Shown here piece after piece: positions 11,979 through 22,930 of a stretch of 64,000 bases of DNA. This DNA comes from Heterocephalus glaber (Eukaryota; Chordata; Mammalia; Rodentia; Bathyergidae): NCBI RefSeq assembly GCF_000247695.1, contig NW_004624805.1:2096539-2160538 (forward strand), read 5' to 3'. A model generated the notes under the pieces. It made no database searches. It had not been told where the DNA came from and was given only the letters and a program-made list of their open reading frames with translations. The position numbers and the translations under genes were made by a program. How positions within the stretch are numbered: position 1 is the stretch's first letter; each line of letters opens with the position of its first letter.

Positions 11979-12167
11979 GGGCCAGGCATGGAGGTGTACA
12001 ACTGCAACCCCAGCACTGTGGGAGGCTGATGTAGGAGGATTGCAAGTTCAAGACTAGCCTGGTCAATTTAGGAAGACTCTCTGAAAATAAAAATAAAAGG
12101 GGTTAGGGATGTAGTTCAGTGCAAAGGTCCTGGATTTAATCCCAAGCACCACAAAACAAAAACAAAG
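11979..12167 (+). mobile_element. B1-dID SINE
   Basis: A textbook dimer. The B1 unit contains GGGCCAGGCATGGAGGTGTA, AGCACTGTGGGAGGCTGA and AGACTAGCCTGGTCAATTT. An AAAATAAAA linker leads into a tRNA-like dID unit (GGGGTTAGGGATGTAGTTCA; GGATTTAATCCCAAGCACCA) and an A-rich tail. Confidence 0.9.
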
Positions 12168-12169
12168 CA

Positions 12170-13310
12170 GTGAAATGCAGACCCTAACAGGCCCTGGAAT
12201 TTGGGCATGAGAAAGGGCAGTGAAGAGCAGGTGGGAGGGTCGACAGTCATGGGTACAGATGCAAAGCACGCCAGTGTCTGCAGTGCCATAAGTGCTCGAG
12301 AAAAAATACAGCTTTTACCAGCTTTGTCACAAATGAGTTAATTATTGAGGTAAAGGATATATTAGAAAAGGGTCAATAGCGAGACTTTTAACTTTCGATT
12401 TGCACTTTGGCTTTGCATTCAGTCAATATTATCAAACCCCATGGTAGCTCCAAGGGTTACATAAAACTTTTCCTGATCTAGATGGCTTCCTAAAATGAAC
12501 CAAGAGCTATAAAACTCAGGCAAAATTGGACTTTTCAATAATGCTTACATATGGACTCATGAAAACAATATTAGAACGTTTAAAATATGCTTCCATTAGG
12601 GAAAAGGAAATGATTATATTTTTGCATTTTCCCTTTGAGTGACCATACTTTTTTTTTTTTTTTTTTTTTAAATTTACAGCTTTATAAGGAGTTTGGAGGA
12701 ATGCAAGGTAAAGCAATACCCAATCTCTGGTTTTGGTTTCTTAGAGCTCCATCCGGTGTAGCAGATACCTTACATGGTCACATTCTAGCCTTGGAGTTCC
12801 TGGGCCTGGTATCTTAAATGGCATGATTTAATGTTTAGCTAAATTTTAACCCCAAGAGGATAAGGAGGGAAGAAGGTCTTTTGAACTTTAAACAATGGAT
12901 TGAAGGTATTCATGAGAAGGTTAAGTGTGTCTCCATTTAGCAAAATTTCTTAGACCCTTAATCTGTGTGACCACTAAAATGTTCCACTTCCTCAGTTAAG
13001 ATTTTGGTTTGCACATGGATGTCCAGCTAATACTTTGCAAAAGGGGACATCTCTTAATTCCACAGCCCAGTGATGGCAAAGGGTCCTATCCTAGTTGCAG
13101 GAGGATCTTCCTTTCAAAGGCTCCTTCACATTGCATGTCACCCAGCTCTTCTGTAGTACTGACCACTCCTCACCACTTCCTCCTTCTTCTCACCTGGCTT
13201 TTGTGATGTTGGTCTCTTCTGTTTCTACTCAGAATTCCATCTCGGCTTCCTTTACTGAGCTCATTCCCTTTGTGTCTCTGAAATTACTTATTAACCTATT
13301 TAATCATTAC
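12170..13310. other. no gene recognised; contains a T21 run
   Basis: A run of 21 T at 12,649-12,669 may be the antisense tail of a lost or undated retrosequence. The rest shows no recognisable gene or element. Confidence 0.45.
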
Positions 13311-13665
13311 TAGAGGCTGCATTGCATTCCTGGAAAATTCATATGCTGAAGTCTTAATCCCCAAGTCCATCAAAATGTGACTGGAGACAGTGTCATAGAG
13401 GGGTGTTCCAGTTGCCATGAGGTCTTCAGAGTGGGTCCTAATCCAACTTGACTGGAATTCTCATTAGAAGAGGAGGCAAGGACATAGATGCAGGCAGAGG
13501 AGAGACCATGGAAGGGCGCTGGAAGAGGATGACCATCTGTGAGCCAAGGCCTCGTGAGGAACCTGTGCTGGCGTCCAGCCTCTGGAACATTGAGACAATA
13601 GATCTCTGTGGGTTAAGCCATCGAGTCTGTTGTATTTTGTTATGTCAGCCCTAGCAAAACAACCC
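13311..13665 (+). mobile_element. MLT1-type LTR (ERVL-MaLR)
   Basis: The sequence follows the MLT1 consensus order: TTCATATGCTGAAGTCTTAA, AAAATGTGACTGGAGAC, GTGGGTCCTAATCCAA, GACCATCTGTGAGCCAAGG, GTTAAGCCATCGAGTCTGTT and finally TTTTGTTATGTCAGCCCTAG. This is an ancient non-autonomous LTR shared across placental mammals and only the LTR is present. Its divergence fits an old insertion. Confidence 0.85.
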
Positions 13666-13912
13666 AGCAGTCATTAGGTAAATATGTACAAGGAGAGGAG
13701 GAAAGAACTGGGAGATGGGGCCCAGACAGAACCAACGGTAGAGATAGCTGTGGCAGCCTGGGCACAGTTCTGGAGAGTGTGGCTGGGACAGAGGAGAAAG
13801 TGCACTCCTCCCCCTCCCCGCTGCTCCAGGCCGCCTCTTTGAGCCAAAGAGGCCTTCCATCCTCTTTGGCTCTCACGGGGCAGATTTGACTCACCAGGAA
13901 GTCACCTGGTAT

Positions 13913-14255
13913 CTCAGTAACTTCTCTGGCTGCTGAGACAAAATACCCAACACCTAAAGTCAAAGGAGGGAAGTTTTATTTGGCTCACAGTTTGTAGCGG
14001 TTTCAGTCTGCAGTTGGCTGTCTCTGAGACAGGGTGACATGACAGAGGGGCATCACAGAGAAGAAACAGTCCACGGCAGAGCAGAGCAGGCAGGAGGCAG
14101 CAAGCAGCAAGTGAGAAGCAAGGACAAGCCAGGACACTAGCCCTCTTTCTGTCCCTGACACAGGATATCACATGGGCTCTCTGTACACCAGAGCTTCCCA
14201 GCAGGTGCCATAGCCTTTGTCAAGCCCACTGGAACCCAAGGCTCTCTGTCTCTGC
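13913..14255 (-). mobile_element. MaLR-type LTR (antisense), first of a pair
   Basis: The 3' end of a MaLR LTR read backwards: TGGCTGCTGAGACAAAATAC, TTTTATTTGGCTCACAGTTT, followed by a GAGCAGGCAGGAGGCAG stretch. The left part is well matched; the right boundary is approximate. Confidence 0.7.
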
Positions 14256-14261
14256 TCCTGT

Positions 14262-14633
14262 CTGTGTTTTCTATTGCTATAACAGAATACCTGAGATTGG
14301 GTAATTTATAAAGAAAACTTTATTGCTTATAGTTCCGGAGGCTGGAAATCCAAGGTCAAGGGCTGGATCCAATGAGGCCTTCTTTCTGGGACCAGTTGCT
14401 CATTCCTGAGGTAGCTCAAGGGGTCACCTGGCAAGACAGAACAAGCGTGCAGGGAGGGTAGGTTTTTATAGCGAAGCCACTGCCCGATAGCCCACTGATC
14501 CATGAATAGGATAAACTGCCCATGAGGGTAGAGCCTCCTCAATCTAAAAAGTCTCACCTCATACCATTAACACATTGCCTGAGGATTTGGTTACCAACAC
14601 ATGAAATTTGGAGGACACCGTCGAACTGTAGCA
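14262..14633 (-). mobile_element. MaLR-type LTR (MST/MLT-like, antisense), second of a pair
   Basis: It begins TTCTATTGCTATAACAGAAT, then CTGAGATTGGGTAATTTATA and AAGAAAACTTTATTGCTTAT, all typical of reversed MST/MLT LTR 3' ends. It runs to about 14,633, where the expected mirrored 5' end of such an LTR falls. It is same-orientation and immediately next to the previous LTR. Confidence 0.75.
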
Positions 14634-15344
14634 CTGTGCTTTTTCCTTCAGTCTGATCTGCAGGGTGGCCTGAGGGTTGTTCGTGCCTGGGTGACTGCAC
14701 GGTCCTCCTCGTCTGCGGTCACAGACACAGCCCATCCTACCCAGATTCCCTGCTAACTCGGCCTCACAGCCTGCTCCCCTTGGCCCAGACACAGAGCTCG
14801 GGAGCTGGACGGAGCCCACGTGGCTGCAGAGGGGAGCAGGGGACGTGGGGCACTGCGAGCAGAGGCGAACGCACACATGGAAACGCTTATGCCCATTTAA
14901 AAAGCTACTCACAAAGTAGTACCAGATTTTCTTATTACAGCTTTTTTTTCCAGGGGCTTTTACAGTTAAAATATTCTGGAAGTCAAACAGGAAAACTAAA
15001 TTGAAGATAAATCTAAGTTAATTACAGATGCAAAATTTTTGTTTCAAATCTAAGTATCTACCCTACTTCCTTTACTCAGAGTTAGGTTAGTGTTCTGTGA
15101 ATTGCACACAGACTTTTCTTGCTTGTTATGGAATTTGCCTTTTCTCTTTCTGAAGCAGCTAAATTCAAGGGCAGCAAAACCAAACTAGTCTCCTGTTGGG
15201 ATGAAGCTCACTCCAGGGCTCGGCTGCTTCCTCCTGAATGCTGGTCACCTCCCGAAGTTAGAGGCAGTTGTGCACACACTGTGCCTCCCGCTGCAGCCTG
15301 CTCTTGCCTTTCTGATTCCCCAGGTCTGCATGTGCACCATGACC
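14634..15344. other. no gene recognised
   Basis: GC-richer DNA without a recognisable exon. Opposite-strand open frames at about 14,559-15,004 overlap, so neither is credible. Confidence 0.45.
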
Positions 15345-15347
15345 AGA

Positions 15348-15423
15348 TGTGTTGGCTGGGTTCAGTGACAGTATCATCTTGGTGCCCTTTAAAATGGTCC
15401 CTGGTACTAAAAAAAAAAAAAAA
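15348..15423 (+). mobile_element. degenerate ID-like SINE fragment
   Basis: GGCTGGGTTCAGTGACAGTA leads to GGTCCCTGGTACTAAAA and a 14-A tail, the start and end expected of an ID element with its middle shortened. The call rests on the two ends and the tail only. Confidence 0.4.
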
Positions 15424-15494
15424 TGGAGATGCTTGACAATCACTCAGCTGTGGATCCCAGGAGTCCTCGGGCTCCTTACAGTGGTCAAGGGGAA

Positions 15495-15741
15495 AATGGA
15501 AGCTTCTCTTTCTCTTTCTCTTCCTCTTTCTTTCTCCTTCCTCTCTCCCTCCCTCCTCCTTCCTCTCTCTCAAACCCAAGACATTTACACTGAGCTACAT
15601 ACTTAGTCCTTTTTATTTTTATTTTGACGTAAGGTCTCATTAAGTCACTAAAGAGCTGCAGCTGGGTTTGAACTCATGCCCCTCCTGCCCCAGCCTCCCG
15701 TGGTGCTGGGGTTATAGGCATGCACCACCACTCCTGGCTCC
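15495..15741 (-). mobile_element. B1-dID SINE (antisense) with pyrimidine tail
   Basis: A CT/CTTT-rich tail (about 15,495-15,572) precedes a short reversed dID (CAAACCCAAGACATTTACAC; TGAGCTACATACTTAGTCC). A reversed B1 follows (AAGGTCTCATTAAGTCAC; GTGGTGCTGGGGTTATAGG; CACCACCACTCCTGGCTC). The long pyrimidine tract is probably the expanded purine tail of the SINE seen from the other strand. Confidence 0.8.
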
Positions 15742-15744
15742 CTT

Positions 15745-16215
15745 TTGTTTCTTCATTCAGATACTTAGTGGAAATCACTTCTCCAAAATAATTTTTATGG
15801 GAAGAATGTAATCTTTTACCTAAGATCCTTTCATTGGCTTCCCATTGTCTGATTTTTTTCTTTGAAAGCTTTAAGCAATGGTCTTTGGGATTTGTTGCAC
15901 CTTTATACAGCAGTCTCACTCCCCTTTTTTAAATGACCAGTAGTCTCAGGCAGTACATTTTAGCCCATCTAATGTCTTCAACATATCCTGCCCACTTTTT
16001 CTTTCCTCGCTGGTGAATATCACCCCCAGCCCTTCTTGTATTATCAGAGTCTCCTTCAGTCTTCAGATTCCTTAAGATCCATTCCTTCCTAAAGATCTAT
16101 TCTAACTGCTTCCCAAGGACAATGATTTTTTCTTCTTTTTCTTAATGCTTCCTTACTCTTGAGCTTGTTGGTACAAGTAGAACAATATGTGTTGGCTGGA
16201 GCATAAAGCCTGCAT
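15745..16215. other. no gene recognised
   Basis: No recognisable exon or repeat between the SINE and the mariner copy. Confidence 0.4.
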
Positions 16216-16217
16216 GA

Positions 16218-16775
16218 GCTGTGATTGAAAATTACGGTGAATGTTTACATTAATAATTTTAGTACAGTAAAAGATACATGCCTACTGATTCCCCTCAAAA
16301 TCCTCCCCCTGACTTGAACACACTTATTTCATCGTTCTTGCCACTTTCTGAGGCAGACCTAGAAGTCCCTTTTTGTGTCTTTTATGGTGCTATCCTGGCT
16401 GCCTGGATTTCCTGAATTGATTTAAAAGATTTCCCTTTCATGGTCATTTTGAGCCAAAAAAACTATACTGTAACTAACAAGAATGCTAAGCCAGAAGTTC
16501 TGAGATGCCAATCTGGTGACTCTGGTGGATGAGCAAACACTGCCATGCTCTGACGAGCCTGCTTTCCATTGGATGGCACTCGGCAGCAGCATTCACTGTA
16601 CTTTTGATCACATATCATAAACACATGAGACTTTCAGAACTGCTTTAGAAAGTGACAAGAACAGCGGGGTGAGAGTGTTCCAAGTGAGGGGAGTATGCTG
16701 AAGGAGATTAATGGCAGTGTGTCTCACTGTAAGTTTTTAAAAAAAATTTAAACTTCACTGTATATTTTGATCACA
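16218..16775 (-). mobile_element. mariner-type DNA transposon, internally deleted (copy 1)
   Basis: Terminal inverted repeats are readable. The left end begins TGATTGAAAATTACGGTGAA (16,221 on). The right end, read inwards on the minus strand, is TGATCAAAATATACAGTGAA. The interior matches copy 2 along its length: CCCCTCAAAATCCTCCCCCT against CCCTCAAAATGCTCCCCTC, GCCACTTTCTGAGGC, TTTCATGGTCATTTTGA. On the minus strand this is the far C-terminus of a mariner transposase, but the frame is disrupted. At about 555 bp it is far shorter than a full-length mariner of about 1.3 kb, so most of the transposase is missing. Confidence 0.75.
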
Positions 16776-16779
16776 CCCT

Positions 16780-18645
16780 GCACTCGAGAGGCACAACTGG
16801 CAGGTTTGTCATTTTCTTCTGTTTATAGAGCTGTGGTCAAACTCCTCACCTTCATCACAGTCACAGGGCACATAAATAAGTGGGAATTCTGAGTGTCACC
16901 GTCTTATATTTGTTGACTGGGGAAAAATTTGGATTCTTTGTGATTCTTATATAGTTGTTGGTTGTCAAAACCAAGGTCTTAATTTGAGTTAACAAACAAC
17001 AGCACTGTAACTCACAGGCAGGCGGAGCCAAAGGTGTGTAAATCCCTTCCCATGCTGAAGTGGTAGCTGCTGTTCTCCCTCCCCAGGAACTCACCAGGGG
17101 AACATTCACGAGTCGCCCTGTGCACCGCACTGCTGTCTCACTGTTACCACCTTCTCACACAAAGCCACTTGGCTGGTGCCCTCTTCACTGCTTGTTTGTT
17201 CCTAGATTCTGGTCCTGCTGAAATTTGCTAAATGTTTATTTCTAGATTTTAGTGCTTGGCCTCTGAGTCTGTAACATTCTAGTGCTTCACACTAGGATTG
17301 TCTGAAAGTTGACTGGAAGCTTCGCAGTAGTGAAGGGAACCAAGGCCGTGGCCTGTTAGCCACAGCTATGACATCTGCACGTCCCAAATGGGGTGGAGCT
17401 TGAGGTGCTCTGGCAACTGCAGTGAGATTAAACCATCAGTCATTCATCACGAGACAGTTGTGTGAAGAAGGCCCTGGGGCCTGTTTCTGGATGACCGCTG
17501 TTCTTGTGTTTGCTTTGCTAGTTGGTTCTTCTTTCAATGAAGTGGTCGCAAGTGGAGCTGGCGGTGAGTAGAGAGGAGGGGAAGGAAGAGAGAGAAGAGG
17601 AGGAAGGAAGGTGACGAGGAGGAGGAGGAGGAGGAGGAGGAGGAGGAGGTTGTCAGTAGAGAGCTTTTTAGCCTAAGCGCTTGACTGTTATCCTTGCCTT
17701 TTGCCTCCTGTATACTTGCTGTGTTGGGAAGGACCACACTGGGCTGTGTGTCCTGTGTGTACTTCCCAGAAGTAGGGGGAAGGTTTTGGTCTTCCCTGGA
17801 GTGATCTGTGAGCCGCTTAAACCCTAGCAGACCAAGCACCAAGAATGCTCAGGAAATCTGCGCTGACTGGAGATGGGCAGCCTCCCCTCCGGATCATAAA
17901 GTGGATCTAAATTTTGCAGCCCTTGGATTCCAGACCTCTTTTAAATCCCAATCCCTCACCCCTAATAAGACTAAATAGTCTATTGTTATAAGTGCCTAAA
18001 AGCTATTCCAAGACTTTTAGGTTTTACTAGTAAATTTCTAAAAAATGTTTTGAATACTTGCTTAAGGTTTTCAATTTTTTAATATTTTCCCAGGTCAGAT
18101 GAATTAAAAGACAATGTTAGACCTGTATTTCCTTCTGGAACTATTTACCACAGCGGCTGTTTCTCACCACCCTCTTTGGCCAGGCCCCAGGGCTGTGTGG
18201 GAGCTTGAGCCTGGATGTGAGCGGACGTGAAATCGTGACCACAGCGGTCCAAGGCCCCGAGTCTGTTTCTGTGGCAGCGGTGGGTGTGTGTGGGCCACCG
18301 TCCGTGGACAGTGAGTGCACGGAGAGCTGTGCGGTCATTTTCATTGCCCCTTTCCAACCAGAGCCCTTCTGTGTCTTCGGCATCACTTTTCGGAGCCTGA
18401 GGAGGTTGACCTCCAGGAATTGAGGAAGCCACGAAGCCTTCCTGGTTCCCTGGGTTCCCCCTGGGCTTGGCTGATGGACGTGGGGCAGGGGCAGCATTTT
18501 TTACTTTCCTCACTCTTCCCTTCCTCCTGGCTGCTGCACTCTTGACAGCAGCCTGATAGCCCTCTAAGGCACAGTACTCCAGCCAGGCAAGCTCGCTCCA
18601 GCTACAGCTCCCTTTTATTCTTTTTGCTCCTTCAAGGCCAGGAGT
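16780..18645. other. no gene recognised
   Basis: No exon recognised. It contains the AGG microsatellite listed separately. Open frames at 18,141-18,545 occupy both strands at once, so I do not treat them as coding. Confidence 0.45.
17614..17649. repeat. (AGG)n microsatellite
   Basis: About 12 uninterrupted AGG units within a longer purine-rich stretch starting near 17,575. The G-rich plus strand could form G-quadruplex or triplex structures. Confidence 0.9.
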
Positions 18646-18646
18646 A

Positions 18647-18770
18647 GGGGCCCGAGGTGTAGCTCAGGGGCAGAGTGTGTGCCTAGTAAGCATGAGGCCC
18701 TGGGCTCAATCCCCAACACACACACACACACAGACACACACACACACACACAGACACACACACACCCAGA
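18647..18770 (+). mobile_element. ID SINE with (CA)n tail
   Basis: GGGCCCGAGGTGTAGCTCAG opens the unit, followed by GGCAGAGTGTGTGCCTAG and a B box in GGCCCTGGGCTCAATCCC. The tail has become a CA microsatellite with CAGA interruptions (18,716-18,766). It is an older ID subfamily than the ones at 25,441 and 37,676. Confidence 0.88.
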
Positions 18771-19867
18771 CACCAGAAATAGTAAAGTAGTAATGGCTTC
18801 CCTTGCTGGTTCTCTTAATTCTAACTACAGTCATTAAATAATTCCTCTATAAATTCAATTTGCTTATGTTCTGTGAGGCTGCCTGCTCTTTGCTGCTCAA
18901 AGCCCGACTGATAAAGGGGGCTTTGGAGTCTGGTTCTCACACAGAGACACTGAGGAAGCCTGGAGGTGGTTGTGTCTGCAGGACAGCCGGGAGCTTGGAG
19001 GCAGCCATCTTTAACTGCATGGAGAACTGAGCCCAGAGATGGAAGGAGTCATGTCCTGGAGGCCACGTGCCTTGGAAAGGACTGGTTTTGGAGATATTCT
19101 GCAAGGGGATGGTGGGCAATATGATTTAACCCAGTATCCTTATCGTTTATGCCACTTTGGGCCAAAGTCTTGCATTTTATGAAGCTAAAAGTTCTCTTGA
19201 GTCTGATAAAGCCAATGCGGAGTGCACTAATAAAGTCACGGAGTGAGCATGAGGAAAATTTGCTTGAATAGAGTGAACAGAGATACATTTAAGATGACTT
19301 GCACAACCAGAAGTTCACTGAGAGATAGGCAGGTGGGAAAATTCCCACTACTATTTCAAAAAGTAAAGAGGCATTTTCAACTTCAAAAATGTAGAAAGAA
19401 TACAAATACTGAATAAATGGAAAGGTAGCAATTTAAGTAGAATATTCAGGATATAGCTCTTATTTTCTCAGTGTTTGGTAAGTCTCCTTTCTTATCGTCT
19501 GTTTACAAGAAATTTCTCTGGTAGGGAATTTACCAACTTTCTCTGCTACATGCTCATGCACCAGGGAGGGCTGTACCTGTGCCTGCAAGACCCTCGGCAG
19601 GATTCACCTCGTTTCCTGACTGGCTATTGGACCCGCCTCCTCTGCACCAGAGAGAGAGGCCAAACTGCACTCTGGTCGTCACCTCTCCTGTCAGGGCCGC
19701 TGCATCCTGGGCCTGTGTCCCTCCCACCCTGGCTCTCTGGGTTGGCTGGCTTTTCACCCTCACACTCCTGGCCCTGGGCTTGGGCTGCCCTCTTCACCCT
19801 TATCTTCCCATCTTCCCTGGCGTTCTGCCTTGGAGAGCCTCCTGATGTCCCTGAGATTCCACAGCAG
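18771..19867. other. no gene recognised
   Basis: No recognisable gene or repeat. A 151-codon open frame at 19,475-19,930 runs into the CT microsatellite and has no recognisable protein features. Confidence 0.45.
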
Positions 19868-19870
19868 TGG

Positions 19871-19927
<57 letters not shown>

Positions 19928-19990
19928 TGAACTCAGGGTCCTATATATGTTAAGCAAAGTAGTCCACCACTGAGTGACACCCTTAACACC
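19868..19990 (-). mobile_element. ID SINE (antisense) with (CT)n microsatellite tail
   Basis: About 25 uninterrupted CT units (19,872-19,922) are followed by the reversed ID body: GGAATTGAACTCAGGGTCCT, then CCACCACTGAGTGACACC. The microsatellite sits where the SINE tail would be. Confidence 0.8.
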
Positions 19991-21218
19991 AATCTTTATT
20001 TTTAAAAGAAAATCTTCTCTATGTTAACACCATTTTAAGTTTGAAAGCAGGGGTGGGTAGACCTGGCTTTCCTTGGTTGGAGATATTCATTTAGTGCTTG
20101 TGGGCTAACTCTCCCCTTCTCCCACAGGGGTCCCTTATTCTGAGGTTCCCTGCTGGTCAAGTCTTGGAATCCAGTCCTCTCAATTCTGGCCCCCTCTGAG
20201 CTTTCCTGACCAACACTGAGAAAGAGAAAATGGGAAAGAGAAACACAAAACGACACATAAAAAAGGAGGAGCCCTCACGATTATTTTCAAATAAAAATGG
20301 GACACAGTCATGACAGAAGAAAAGCTCTTCTGGGATCTTGAGTTTGGTAGTCTCCTGACCTAATGTTAGAGAGGAGGCAGGAGGGCAGGGCTTGTTCTTT
20401 CTTCTTGGGGGAGCTGTTTGCATGAGTGATACTGAAGTTGGAGACCATAGATGAAAATTACAGAATAATTCTCTGGCTTACTCAACCTAGTGGGTAAGTC
20501 AGGGAAAGTAATCAATTTATCCCTTGAAAATAAATTCTTTCCATTGGAGGAGAGTGAAGGGCGTAGGAAGACACTGGATGAATGCTTTGCAATGGTGTGG
20601 GTGCAGGCCAGGAGCCGCTGGGGTCTGGGGGCCTCTCCAGCTGTACAGCTGAGAGTTCTTAAAGGGGACACATGCTCCGAGACTTGGAGCAGCAGCGTGG
20701 GCTCCTGCTCAGGAGGGAGGCTCCTTCCTTGCAGAACTGTGCTACACGGAGCATGAACACAAGGGGAGACGTGGCTCCCAGGCCCTAGTTGGGAAGGTCC
20801 TGGGCTTTGCTGACAGCAAAGGGAATTTGCTTGGTCTCTGAATTTTCAATGTCATTATTGATAACACTGGAACAATCATGTTCTGCCCTTCTGTCGGGTG
20901 TGCAGGGTCAGATAACACAAGCGTTAACCTGCGGTCCCGGATGGCCTCCACACACACACAAGGCGCCGCTAAGGTTTGCCTTTATGTGTGGCTCAGTTAC
21001 CAGGTCAGCAGGCCCTGGTCAGTGTCCAGGGTAGGACTTGGTACAGTCTCCCTGCGAAAAGCTTAGCCTGGAGGGAAGAAATCACTTAACTGAGGCTGCG
21101 TGCTTCACTTGTGGAAAGAAGCCAGGGAAAGGTTAGGAGCACCCCAGCCGGGACATTTATAAGAGATGCTCCTGATCACTGCCTGGGCTACCAAAGGACG
21201 CAGGGGTTAATGAGCGGT
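19991..21218. other. no gene recognised
   Basis: No exon or repeat recognised with confidence. Short open frames on both strands at 20,740-21,066 overlap each other. Confidence 0.4.
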
Positions 21219-22015
21219 GTGATCGAAAAATACAGTGAACGAAAGCACATGAACGAAATCATCTAAGCTTGTGTGTCTGATTTATTTCACATATAGAGGA
21301 AAAGGAACGATCATAGGAAGTAGGGAGATTGATCTTTCTCAAATGGGAAGGAGTTGAGGGATGGATGGAGGGGGCAGGGATGGAAGGGAAAGGGAATGAA
21401 GGAAGGAATTAAAATGTATTACGTGTACGTGCATCAGTTCTCCACAAGGAATGTAAATTCTGCACTACAAACACATACAGATAAAAAATCATAAAAAATA
21501 AAGTGAATGTTTAAATCTTAAAAATTATTACAGTAAAATGCATATTGACTTTAATCACCCTCAAAATGCTCCCCTCAATTCAAACACAGTTTCTTGTCTT
21601 CTTGACACTTTCTGAAGCCCTTCTGGAAGCCTTGTTGCGTGAGTTTCTTTAGTTGTGCTACTGTAGCTGCCTTGAAGTCTTGCATCAATTCAAAACAGTT
21701 ATCTTTCATGGTCATTTTGACTTTGGGGCAGAGCCAGAGTCGGATGGTGCCAGGTCGGTGTATGAGCTGCACAAGGACCCGCCGTGAGGTTCTTCCGAGC
21801 TGCCTTTCTGTTGGATGTCGCTTGGCAGCAGCGTTCACAGTATTTTCGACCCCACCCTGTAACGACACTCGGGAAAGAGGATTCCAGAACTGCTCTGCAA
21901 GCAGCCAGAACCGGTGTGCTCCAGGCCAGGGGAGGGGTGAGGAGCAGTAAGGACACTGTTTCTGACTCTGAATGGACTTTGAAAAAGAATTTAAATCCAC
22001 CGTATATTTTGATCA
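21219..22015 (-). mobile_element. mariner-type DNA transposon, internally deleted and interrupted (copy 2)
   Basis: The left terminal repeat TGATCGAAAAATACAGTGAA (21,222 on) pairs with the right end read inwards, TGATCAAAATATACGGTGGA (ending near 22,015). The minus strand carries the transposase C-terminus: IRLWLCPKVKMTMKDN (about 21,700-21,750), FELMQDFKAATVAQLKKLTQ, then FQKGFRKCQE, and a stop near 21,575. This block matches the C-terminal region of mammalian mariner transposases. The catalytic core is absent. About 245 bp of unrelated DNA separates the left terminal repeat from the rest (21,243-21,486). Confidence 0.82.
21243..21486. mobile_element. unidentified insertion inside mariner copy 2
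   Basis: DNA that interrupts the mariner copy. It is bounded by near-duplicates of the same host motif, ATCGAAAAATACAGTGAA on the left and ATCATAAAAAATAAAGTGAA on the right. It contains GGAT/GGAA-rich repeats (21,358-21,410) and an A-rich right end. The segment ATTAAAATGTATTACGTGTA has a relative at 61,930, so a dispersed retroelement 3' end is the likeliest origin. Confidence 0.45.
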
Positions 22016-22019
22016 CTGG

Positions 22020-22747
22020 ATAATAGAGCTGCCTGGCATTTAAAAATCAAACAGTGTTAAGGCAATTGTTCCTACACACGGTTTTGATTCAGGTTCTGAA
22101 GTCTGTCTCCTTTCCCCCACTGCGCAGGCCGCACCTCCCCCCGTGTCACACCCCAGCCTCCCGTTTGGGCCTTTGCGCCTGTCCTTCCCAGCACCCTGCT
22201 GTCCACGCCTTGGGCCTGTGAGGAGACGCCCGCTGGGTCTGCGGCCTCCCTGCCTGACACCCTCCCGGTCCCTGTGGCCCTCAGGAGCCCCCCCGCACCA
22301 CCCAGGCCGCTCCCTCCAGTCCCTCCTGGGCCTGGCCTGTTGCACTGGTCAGTCTCTGACGGTCGGACTTCCTGCTCCAAGGCCGGGCCGCCGGCCCCCG
22401 CGTGTCCGTGCAGCTCCCTTGTCCCCGTGTGCTGGCGGCTGTCCTCACCTTGGGCTTCTCTAGGGAGTGTGAGCTCTGTGATTCCTGCAGGCCTCGGGTC
22501 TCTCCTGTTATTCCTCCTCACGGGGCTGCGGGCAGGTGCCTCCCTCAGGAAAGGCGGGTCCTCCTGCTCTGAATGGCACCTGCACCTCCGGAAAGGACTC
22601 TGCAGCTCTGATCCTCTGTCCCCAGCTTCCCCTCTCCTGCGCCCTATGGACTCCTTCTCTGATCCACATGCAAACCTTCTTAATGTTGTCCTTGATCTGC
22701 CAGAGGGTCTCCAGCTGCTATCCACTTCTCTGCACTGTATGCCATTT
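22020..22747. other. GC- and CpG-rich stretch, no gene recognised
   Basis: About 22,080-22,480 is very GC-rich with roughly 22 CpG by eye, strongest at 22,381-22,440. Open frames of 178 codons (plus) and 217 codons (minus) cover the same DNA and are probably a product of GC content. CpG density is only borderline for an island. Confidence 0.45.
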
Positions 22748-22930
22748 GACTACCTGACTGATTCATTTTTCGTAACCGTAACAACATGCTTGATGCTGGG
22801 TGACTTATAAAGAAGTGCAGTTCGTTCAGCTCCCAGTCCTGGAGGCTTCCTAGTGTGGCTTCGGCCTCTGCCTGGCTTTTGATGAGAATCACATGCCTGT
22901 CCGTAATGCCACATTAGGACCAAGCTTCCA
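22748..22930 (-). mobile_element. MaLR-type LTR fragment (antisense)
   Basis: GTAACAACATGCTTGATGCT, then GGGTGACTTATAAAGAAG, matches the reversed 3' end of MST/MLT LTRs (compare GGGTAATTTATAAAG at 14,298). The resemblance fades after about 22,930. Confidence 0.6.

Noticed and set aside
18716..18766. CRISPR-like regular repeat
   Set aside because: It is a CA microsatellite in a SINE tail. No CRISPR array is expected or seen in this eukaryotic DNA.
19475..19930. 151-codon open frame
   Set aside because: Its C-terminus is a Ser-Leu run made by the CT microsatellite, and the rest has no family signature.
21575..22000. 141-codon frame as a host gene
   Set aside because: It is the transposase C-terminus of a mariner relic joined across a deletion to unrelated sequence.
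22072..22725. Longest open frame in the window (217 codons, minus strand)
   Set aside because: It lies in very GC-rich DNA where stops are rare, an overlapping 178-codon frame exists on the other strand, and the predicted protein is low-complexity Arg/Gly/Pro-rich with no known domain.
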